Shown: positions 1 to 5,701 of the stretch, piece after piece
How the letters are laid out: the number at the start of each line of letters is the position of its first letter
Numbering within the stretch: position 1 is the first letter of the stretch
Source: an uncultured Prosthecobacter sp.
GTDB taxonomy: Bacteria > Verrucomicrobiota > Verrucomicrobiia > Verrucomicrobiales > Verrucomicrobiaceae
Assembly: GCA_937941745.1 (NCBI GenBank)
Contig: CALDGV010000707.1
Coordinates: 1 to 5,701, forward strand
Reading direction: 5' to 3'
DNA length: 5,701 nt
Program-made: the position numbers and the translations under genes
The notes under the pieces: model-generated
Told to the model about the DNA's origin: nothing
Database searches by the model: none
The model's input: only the letters and a program-made list of their open reading frames with translations

Positions 1-1
1 C

Positions 2-604
2 ATTGCCCGTTCCGTTGCCCGACAGTGTCAGGCCGCTCGTACTGGCCAGGGTCAAGGACCCATGCAGCACGGAGAGGGTCATGGTAGCATTCTCAGCTCC
101 AAGGTCAGGGTCCGTGAAGGTGATGGAATTGCTGAATCCAGAGGAGAAAACCAGTGCGGTGTCCTCATCGACACTTTGCGAGGCAGGAACCGCCAGCGCA
201 GGCGGGTCGTTGACGCCCAGCAGGGTGACCGGGAAGTTGTTGCTGCCAGTCAGCGCTCCTCCCGAGCCCGAATTGCCAAGGTCGTTCACCAGAACGCTGA
301 TGGTATCGGAACCCGTGACGTCCGCCACCGCACCCGAAGTGTAGGCAAGCCCTGCCAGGGAGGTGTTCACATTCCCCAGTGTGCCCTCGATGATCAATGA
401 ACTGGTGCCGTTTCCAGTGACCGTCACTGAACCCGTTGGAGCCGTCAGCGTGCCGCCAAGAGCAGACACCGTCACCCGGATGGGGCCAAAGCTGCTGTTG
501 ATGACACCCAGGGTGCTCACACTGTCAGGATCCGTCACCGACACACCTTCCACAGGCTCAAGCTCCCCTTGGACCGCAACAAGCTCTGTGGGCACCAAGG
601 CAGC
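2..604 (-). other. Modules 14 and 15: INAAL-type repeats, the last cut by the window edge
   Basis: Residues 1700-1834 and 1835-1900. Module 14 has T-D-P-D-S (1723-1727), G-G-T-L-T-A-P-T-G (1749-1757), IIEGTLGNVNTSLAGLAYTS (1770-1789) and the linker V-N-D-P-P. Module 15 begins with S-V-D-E-D-T-A (1843-1849) and T-D-P-D-L (1863-1867). It reaches HGSLTLASTSGLTLSGNGTG (1880-1899) before the left edge cuts it just ahead of the expected INAAL strand. The protein therefore continues beyond the window. Confidence 0.78.
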
Positions 605-3600
605 CGGTGCGTCATTAACGGACGTTACTACCACATTGGTTGTGACCTGCTGTTCTGCCCCGCCACCGCTGTCGGAAATGCGCACCACAAAGGCATCGCT
701 CGTGGACTCACCACCATCATGCACATACTGCAGCTGGCTGGACTTAAGTTCAGCCAGTGTCACGCGGCTGCCAGCACCCAGCAGAACCCCGTTGAGCGAA
801 AGCCCACCATAAAGTGGCGTTGAGACAATGGTGAACTGCACCTGGGTGTCGGTATTGTCTGGGTCATACCCTAGCAATAACACAGGGTCGATGCCAACCG
901 TCGAGCCTCGAACGATGGCAGAACTGCCCTCAGCCACAGTAACTCCATCGTTGACGGTAATGATGGGATCATCATTGACTGGAATCACCCCGATCGCAAC
1001 GGTGCTGCTGCCAGTCGCATTCGACTCACCGGTGTTGTCGTCAACCGTAATCACGATTGAATCCGATGTGGTTTCGGAGCCATTATGATGATAGCGGATG
1101 TTTCCTGCTGCCACATCCGCAGGCGTGAAAGAATCGCCCACACCCAGAGCAACCCAGGCCATGCCGTCATAGCGCTGCAGGACTCCGTTCACTGGCAAAT
1201 GACCTGCTTGTGCCAATGAGTAGCTCAGTGTGTTCACGGTCGCGAATCCAATGCCTGTCTTATCCGACAAGACGCCGTCAACGTCTGAAGAGTTCAGTGT
1301 GGAACTGGAGAAGGCAAAGTTCCCACCTTCCAAAACGATGAAGTCGTTCGTCTCAATGAATGGGGCATCATTGATGGGGGTTGCATCGATATTGAAAGTG
1401 GCGATGGCAGGCGCGTTTGGAACCGGGGAATTGGCACCGTCAGTCACGCGGAAGGTGAAACTGGAAAGGAAGACCTCGAGTCCATCGTGCTCGAACTTGA
1501 CCCGGCCCTGCGTGATGTCCTCTTGGGTAAACGTGTCGCCTGAATGCAGTTCCTCTGCGTTGATGACACCGTCTAGAGGCGTGCTGTCGTAATACAGCTT
1601 GCCGTTCGATGGAAGGGAATAGAGCTGATATGTCAGGCTGGAGTCTGTGTCGTCGACATCCTCTGTTTCAAGATGTGCCGCAGTAATGACCGTCTCGGCA
1701 TCTTCATCCAGGCTGAGAGTCGTGTTGATCGTCAAAACCGGAGCATAGTTCACATAGTAGACAATCACCTCGACCAAGCCTGTCGTTGTTCTTGGCGGAT
1801 TGCCTCCTGCCCCATCAGGATCATCCTGCAACGTGTAATTAAAATAGGTGATGCCCGCATAATTTCCTGTTGGCGTGAAAGTGATCTGTCCTGCGTTCAA
1901 AGAAACTGCGGCATTGCCTTCTTCACCAGGAACCATGGTGACTGAAGTCACCGCTAACGGTGCCACCCCACTGTCGTTGGCAGTGAGATCCGTGACGGGG
2001 AAAGTGATTGGCACACGTTTGTTTGTGGTTTTGTAATCCGTGCGTGCCAGCAGCAACGGCGTTCCTGGATTTCCCGGATCATCTACATTTCCGGTTCCAG
2101 GATCGGTGCCTGGCACTGGAATCGTCACATTGATGGTATGATTCAGCAGCACCGTTGAACTGGTGTTGGCATAAACGCCTCCAGGACGGTTGTAACGAAC
2201 ATTGTACCCCTGGTCCTGAAGGGTCACCTGGAAGGCATCGCTGCTGGTGGCCCAGCCGCGATGCACATAAGTCACCCGGCCTGCATCAACATCAGCCTGA
2301 GTGAAAGTGCCGCCCACACCCAGAGGAATTCCATTCACACGCAGTGTTCCGTTAACTGGTGTTGCCTGCAATCTGTAGAGAAGCCTGCTGTCCGCCGTGT
2401 CAATATCATCACCATTCAAGTTGGCCGTGGTCAGAACATGCGTAGCCCCTGGAGCAGGGAGGGCGATGTCTGAAACCGTCAGAGTAGGTTCGTCATCCAC
2501 AGCCCTGACCTTGAAATCTATGGTAGCGGTAGTCGTCTTGACATTGTTACCACCAACATCACCCGTGTCTGTGACGCTGAGGTTGAAGGAAAAATTTGGC
2601 GGCGAGACACGGCTGCTAGGAGTGCTTGTGACCGTGAACAAATTGATTTCGTCCGCAGGAAAGGTGAAGCCCCCTGGTGCATCCAGCATGGCTTGTGTTA
2701 TCAGCGTGCCATTGAAATAAAGCGCCCCTTCGCCTGCGGTCGGCAGCGTGAGAACTTTGATTGTCAGATCCTCGTCTGCGGTTTCCGTGTCATCAAACAG
2801 CAGGCTCGTCACAAAGCCGGATTGCGCCTCAAGAATTCTCTGTTCCACATTGGAAATGACTGGAGCGTCGTTTTTAGGTTCCACACTGATCGGAATGGTC
2901 ACCGGAGTGGTTGGAGTGCCTCCTACGGCCCCTATGATGCCTCCCACACCGTCACGCAGACTGACAGTGAAAGAATCATCGTCTGCGCCGGGATTGTTCA
3001 CGGCGGGAGTATAACGGAGACCACCAAGCGAGGCCGTGCTCAAATCCTGATAGTTGATGGTCGAACCCACAGCCACTGGAGCCCCATTGAGCAAGAGTGT
3101 GCCTCGGGTGGGAAGGCTCTCGATCTTGAAGACCAACTGCTCATTGGTGTTGTCTGGATCGACCACGAAGAGATTGCTGGGGCCAAAAACGAGATAAGAG
3201 CCGATCTCTGCAGATGCAGTCAGCAGAAGATTGTCTGTGGGCCGGTTTTGGCCCGGCAAATACAACAGCGGAGGATCATTCACAGCCGTGACGGTGATGT
3301 TCAGAACACGTTCCACCGAGGTGCCACCAGCACCGGCAATAAAATCGGTCACCGAATAAGCCAGTGTCTGACTGGTCACAGGCTCAGTCCCCGAATGGAC
3401 ATAACGCAGGCGGCTCGTGTTAATGTCTGCCTGGGTGAAGGTATCGCCAGGACCAATAGTCACCCAAGCCCCTGAGCCCGTCGTATCACGCTGAAACTGG
3501 CCCTCTCCAAGAACTGTTCCAGCAGCGCGAATGGTATAAACGATGCTGCTTGCGGCAGCTTCGGCGTCCGTAATCGACAGAACGCTTGACCCCAGCACTC

Positions 3601-5701
3601 CAGTACCGCCTTCATTAACGACTAGTGGCAGATCTACGGCCACTGTGAAGGTGTCATTCACCGAATTGATGGTGGTTGTCAGGCTTCCGCCCGTGCTGTC
3701 GTAATCAGTGCCCGCAGAACTCACGTTCAACACCTGTGGGCTGGCAGCATTTGAAGTGTAAGTCCTGCTTCCACTGTTGTCGACAGCATGAAGTGTAAGC
3801 CCTGAAGGCGTGCCGTAATAATTGGCGACTGGCACAAACCGCAAACGCGCACTGGAAGGCAGCAGCAGGGCACCTGCAGTGGAGACGGTGCCGACATTAT
3901 TCCAGGTGGCTCCAGCATTCAGGGAATATTGCCATCTTCCTTGTGTAGAAGAATTTGCGGTGTTGGAGCTGATGGCGGCTCCTGCAAGCACATTGCTGTC
4001 AGCATCCGAAAAACCCGTCAAAAGGCTTGATATGGCTGCTCCTGGGATGCTGGCCGCGTCTTCATTGATCGATGCAAGTGTCGCATTCCCCGTGACAGGT
4101 GCGTCCGGCACATTTGTGACGGTCACGGTCATGGTGTCACTATCTTGTTTTGCCGGAGCACTCGCGTTGGCGAGGTCATCCACAGCCAGTGTGATGGTGG
4201 CTGAACCGTAGTAGTTGGCCGAAGGCGTGAACTTCAGGTTGGCGAGGGCAGCGTTGATGGCCGACTGGGAACCGTAGAAAACCTGTGAGGCAAAGGTGGC
4301 GCTGCTGAGTGCAGTCCCACCGGTGGCGGCCGTGCTCAATCCGGTAATCTGGCTCAGTGTAACCGTGCCGTTGGTCGTGCTCAAAGTCGCCTTGATCGTG
4401 GCGCTGGCGGCATCGGCGTCACTCACGGTGGGGCTGCCGATGATGTTGGCCGAACTGTCCTCGTTCACCGTGGCGTTGGCCGGCATTGTAACTACGGGCG
4501 GTTCATTGAAGGGCTGCACGTCGATGTTGACGCTGCTTTGGTTGCTCTCCGCTGCAGCAGCATCCACGGCCCGGAAGGTGAAGGAGTCCGTGCCGACGTA
4601 ATTGCTGTTGGGCTGGTAGGTCATGCCTGTCGCCTGAGCCACCGTGATCGTGCTGTTGAGGGTGATGGCTCCGTTGGAGCTCGTCTTGATCACACCATTC
4701 GTTGGCAGCGAGGTGATCTTGTAGCCGGTCACCAGGGCGTCCAGGGTGGCCGAGGTGCCTGTGTCCACCTCAGTGGAGGTGAGTGTAAATGTCTGAGTGG
4801 AGTTTTTGATGACTGAAACGGGTATGTTTGCCGTCGTGGGCGCATCATTCACAGCCGTGACAGAAGTACCGAGGCTGACCGTGGCCTGCGAATAGCGTGT
4901 GGTGCTGCCATAGCTGGCGCCTGCAGAGAGGTCCGCAGTAGCTCCCGTGGTCACCGCGCCAGAAGAACTGTCCGCCAGCCTCACCGTCAGGCTGCTTGGG
5001 GTGCCAAACCAGTTGCTGGCTGGCAGAAACCGAAGACCGCGCGTGCTTTCCACCAAAAGGCTGGTTGCAGCGGTCACGTTGCCAACATTGGTCCAGGTGG
5101 AGCCGTTGAAGTACTGCCACTGCCCCTGGGATGCATTCACCGTGTTGGCCACAATCGCCACCCCAGCGAGCGTGTTCGCGCTGGATCCGCCCGAAACCTC
5201 ATCGGTAGTATCCGAAAAGTTTGAAGCAAACAAGGTTGCCACGGTCGCACCCGCAGGGCTGGCAGTGTCTTCCGCGACAGCAGTTAGACTACTGCTACCG
5301 GAGGCGACAGGCGCGTCATTGACGGCTGTCACACCAAAAGTGACGTCAAACTGGACGGTGTCCGAAGCGGGGTTGGCTCGGTCCATCATCACTTTCACCC
5401 GAAAAGAACCGCCACTCCCGTTCCAGTTCGCGGCTGGCGTGAGCGTCAGTGAACTAAGAAAGGCGTTAATGGCAGCCAAGTTGCCGTCTGCAGAAATGGT
5501 CGAGCTACTTACAACTCCATTAGAAAGAGTGAGGGTAGCCCCACCCGTGAGCAGAGTCACGGTGGCACGCATGACCGAACTGCTCGCGCTCGTTGACGTG
5601 GTGAAATTCGAGCCAAAACTGTATGTGACGTCCTCAGATGTCGATTGGGCACCCGGATTGTTGACTGTCAGAGTGCCAACAGTATCTCCAAAAGCGTTGT
5701 T
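2..5701 (-). CDS. Giant cadherin-like/CSPG-repeat surface or secreted protein, internal fragment (both ends outside window)
   Basis: An uninterrupted minus-strand frame of 1,900 codons fills the window, with no start or terminating stop inside it. It encodes about 15 tandem beta-sandwich modules of 105-157 residues. Module linkers are V-N-D-A-P or variants, with the D at residues 129, 286, 533, 683, 809, 945, 1070, 1445, 1577, 1697 and 1832; two diverged linkers are FNEPP (398-402) and VNYAP (1317-1321). The fragment has no cysteine, about 18 lysines against well over 100 aspartates, and is rich in Thr, Ser, Val, Gly and Asn. These are usual traits of acidic, calcium-stabilised extracellular repeat proteins. 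Such proteins typically act outside the cell as adhesins or matrix proteins, but no enzymatic domain, signal peptide, sorting tag or anchor is visible. The export route and ligand therefore cannot be named. No neighbouring gene is present, so there is no operon evidence. The coding call is very secure; the cellular role is inferred from the family. Confidence 0.96.
605..964 (-). other. Module 13: CSPG/NG2-like repeat
   Basis: Residues 1580-1699. It has V-A-E-G-S-S (1589-1594), G-Y-D-P-D-N-T-D-T-Q (1611-1620), STPLYGGLSLNGVLLGAGSR (1627-1646), and Q-L-Q-Y-V-H-D-G-G-E-S-T-S-D-A-F (1656-1671). It ends in the consensus linker V1695-N-D-A-P1699. The HDGGESTSDAF stretch is a textbook CSPG repeat end. 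Confidence 0.86.
965..1360 (-). other. Module 12: CSPG/NG2-like repeat (Trp-containing subtype)
   Basis: Residues 1448-1579. It has V-L-E-G-G (1456-1460), S-D-V-D-G (1472-1476) and V-L-Q-R-Y-D-G-M-A-W-V-A-L-G (1507-1520). G-D-S-F-T-P-A-D-V-A-A-G-N-I-R-Y-H-H-N-G-S-E (1522-1543) follows, and the linker is V-N-D-D-P. The 'QR...AWV..G.GDxFT' insertion is shared with module 6 and not with the other CSPG-like modules here. Confidence 0.84.
1361..1738 (-). other. Module 11: CSPG/NG2-like repeat
   Basis: Residues 1322-1447. It has L-D-E-D-A-E (1331-1336) and E-T-E-D-V-D-D-T-D-S (1345-1354), the most acidic loop in the window and a plausible calcium site. YSLPSNGKLYYDSTPLDGVI (1361-1380), F-T-Q-E-D-I-T-Q-G-R-V-K-F-E-H-D-G (1391-1407) and the linker I-N-D-A-P (1443-1447) follow. 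The signature is complete. Confidence 0.85.
1739..2056 (-). other. Module 10: Big_9/cadherin-like repeat
   Basis: Residues 1216-1321, the shortest complete module. It has V-P-I-T-F-P-V-T-D-L-T-A-N-D-S-G (1230-1245), corresponding to the 'DVLANDSD' strand of Big_9-type domains. V-T-S-V-T (1251-1255), ITFTPTGNYAGITYFNYTLQ (1273-1292) and an acidic D-D-P-D-G-A-G-G loop (1294-1301 region) follow. The linker is the diverged V-N-Y-A-P (1317-1321). Confidence 0.78.
2057..2119 (-). other. Pro/Gly/Asp-rich inter-module linker
   Basis: Residues 1195-1215, built around P-G-T-D-P-G-T-G-N-V-D-D-P-G-N-P-G-T-P (1197-1215). It is the only obvious low-complexity spacer in the fragment and replaces the usual V-N-D-A-P junction. 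It is probably an extended, flexible or rigid hinge between the two halves of the array; that role is inference. Confidence 0.7.
2120..2485 (-). other. Module 9: CSPG/NG2-like repeat
   Basis: Residues 1073-1194. It contains HVLTTANLNGDDIDTADS (1088-1105), in which D1098, D1099, D1101 and D1104 form an acidic loop. TPVNGTLRVNGIPLGVGG (1115-1131) runs into F-T-Q-A-D-V-D-A-G-R-V-T-Y-V-H-R-G (1133-1149). It does not end in a V-N-D-A-P linker but passes into a Pro/Gly-rich segment. Confidence 0.82.
2486..3268 (-). other. Modules 7 and 8: two diverged CSPG/cadherin-like repeats
   Basis: Residues 812-947 and 948-1072. Module 7 has V-V-D-P-D-N (846-851), IESLPTRGTLLLNG (860-873), G-L-R-Y-T-P-A (894-900) and three consecutive aspartates at 907-909, ending in K-N-D-A-P. 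Module 8 has D-D-T-E-T-A-D-E-D (970-978), LTLPTAGEGALYFNGTLIT (984-1002) and L-S-V-T-D-T-G-D-V-G-G-N-N (1041-1053), ending in V-D-D-E-P. The 'LPxxGxLxxNG' strand is kept, but the FTQADI/YVHDG signature is missing from both. The family assignment is therefore looser. Confidence 0.65.
3269..3646 (-). other. Module 6: CSPG/NG2-like repeat (Trp-containing subtype)
   Basis: Residues 686-811. It carries V-N-E-G-G (695-699) and I-T-D-A-E (710-714), then GQFQR (734-738) and G-A-W-V-T-I-G-P-G-D-T-F-T-Q-A-D-I (744-760). R-L-R-Y-V-H-S-G-T-E (764-773) follows, and the linker is V-N-D-P-P (807-811). 'FTQADI..xRLRYVHxGxE' is the signature of CSPG (chondroitin sulfate proteoglycan core) repeats in bacterial proteins. 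Confidence 0.82.
3647..4096 (-). other. Module 5: long G-x-W-Q-Y type repeat, second copy
   Basis: Residues 536-685. It has an acidic I-N-E-D start (545-548), F-S-D-A-D-S (564-569), GRWQYSLNAGATW (588-600), N-N-V-G-T-V (601-606), and ARLRFVPVANYYGTPSGLTL (618-637), ending in a V-N-D-T-F linker (681-685). It matches module 2 motif for motif, with about 395-400 residues between equivalent positions. The underlying DNA is recognisably similar but clearly diverged (compare 3885-3925 with 5083-5120). Confidence 0.78.
4097..4495 (-). other. Module 4: INAAL-type repeat
   Basis: Residues 403-535. It has an acidic V-N-E-D start (412-415), S-D-A-D (427-430) where calcium ligands often lie in these folds, and T-N-G-T-V-T-L (443-449). 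The hallmark AINAALANLKFTPSANYYGS spans 481-500, and the linker is V-P-D-A-P (531-535). The hallmark strand is the same as that of module 1 at residues 78-97. Confidence 0.78.
4496..4837 (-). other. Module 3: tandem-95/Big_9-like repeat
   Basis: Residues 289-402. It contains YKITSLPTNGVI (327-338), then M-T-Y-Q-P-N-S-N-Y-V-G-T-D-S-F-T-F-R-A-V-D (360-380), the classical 'YxP..NYxGTDSFTF' end of bacterial cadherin-like domains. It closes with the diverged linker F-N-E-P-P (398-402). It sits between two copies of the module 1-2 type pair. Confidence 0.75.
4838..5308 (-). other. Module 2: long G-x-W-Q-Y type repeat
   Basis: Residues 132-288, about 157 long and so the longest module. An acidic A-E-D-T start (residues 142-146) is followed by GQWQYFNG (193-200), S-T-W-T-N-V-G (201-207) and RGLRFLPASNWFGTPSSLTV (221-240). 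It ends in the linker V284-N-D-A-P288. The order 'G-x-WQY...TW..VG...LRF.P..N..GTPS' is a recurring bacterial repeat signature of unknown specific function. Module 5 is its clear homologue. Confidence 0.75.
5309..5701 (-). other. Module 1: INAAL-type Ig/cadherin-like repeat, N-terminally cut by the window edge
   Basis: Residues 1-131 of the fragment. Residues 78-94 (AINAFLSSLTLTPAANW) form the characteristic strand-loop, followed by a G-S-G-G-S-F-R-V-K-V strand and the linker V127-N-D-A-P131. The first residues appear to continue an upstream part of the protein. This module aligns with module 4 at an offset of about 403 residues. Confidence 0.75.

Noticed and set aside
3..812. Several plus-strand open frames starting with ATG (for example 3-344 and 363-812)
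   Set aside because: Their low-complexity P/S/T/V-rich translations are what the complement of a Thr/Ser/Val/Gly/Asp-rich repeat gene gives. None shows a domain, and all overlap the supported minus-strand frame.
2057..2119. Possible gene boundary or intergenic region at the low-complexity stretch
   Set aside because: The frame stays open through it and the repeat signatures continue in the same frame on both sides, so it is a linker within one protein.
2693..3475. A 260-codon plus-strand open frame opposite the repeat gene
   Set aside because: It is the antisense shadow of the minus-strand coding frame. Its translation is rich in R, H, Q and C with no recognisable motif, and the opposite strand encodes clear CSPG-like modules over the same bases.
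4845..5120. A 91-codon minus-strand open frame, and a 63-codon one at 3727-3918
   Set aside because: Both lie in a different frame from the repeat gene, within the paired modules 2 and 5. They have no motif and no independent support, so they are out-of-frame shadows.
1..5701. Possible CRISPR array or short tandem DNA repeats, given the repeating V-N-D-A-P coding motif
   Set aside because: The repeated signal is at the protein level, with a period of about 105-157 codons and diverged DNA. There are no near-identical short direct repeats with regular spacers.

Overview
The window holds one protein-coding gene, and neither of its ends is visible. Read on the minus strand, with codons occupying plus-strand triplets 2-4, 5-7 and so on to 5699-5701, the sequence is open for 1,900 consecutive codons with no stop. 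I translated the frame codon by codon and found no frameshift. The N-terminal side of the protein is at the right edge (5701) and the C-terminal side at the left edge. Residue n below lies at plus-strand positions 5702-3n to 5704-3n. There is no intergenic DNA, and I saw no RNA gene, CRISPR array, insertion sequence, promoter or terminator.

The product is part of a giant repeat protein of the bacterial surface or secreted adhesin type. It is a string of about 15 beta-sandwich modules of roughly 105-157 residues. Most end in a variant of the linker V-N-D-A-P that is typical of cadherin-like, Ig-like and CSPG repeats. Four module families can be told apart. The first carries an 'INAALANLKFTP' strand (modules 1, 4, 14, 15). 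The second is a longer type with a G-x-W-Q-Y...T-W motif (modules 2, 5). The third is a 'LPTNG...YQP...GTDSFTF' or 'LTANDSG...FTPTGNY' type resembling Big_9 and tandem-95 repeats (modules 3, 10). The fourth is CSPG/NG2-like, with 'FTQADI..GRVxYVHDGSE' signatures (modules 6, 9, 11-13, and more loosely 7 and 8).

Layout from the N-terminal side: 3647-5701 has modules 1-5, in which an ordered pair of types occurs twice around a third type. 2120-3646 has modules 6-9, CSPG-like. 2057-2119 is a Pro/Gly/Asp-rich linker. 1739-2056 is one Big_9-like module. 605-1738 has three more CSPG-like modules. 2-604 returns to the INAAL type and runs off the edge in the middle of a module.

The organism is a bacterium of moderately high GC. 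Giant cysteine-free proteins mixing these families are common in Verrucomicrobiota, Planctomycetota and some Gammaproteobacteria and Cyanobacteria. A PVC-group bacterium is my best guess, but this is inference from protein style only. I see no new biological system here. The points of interest are the internal architecture and evolution of the repeat array.
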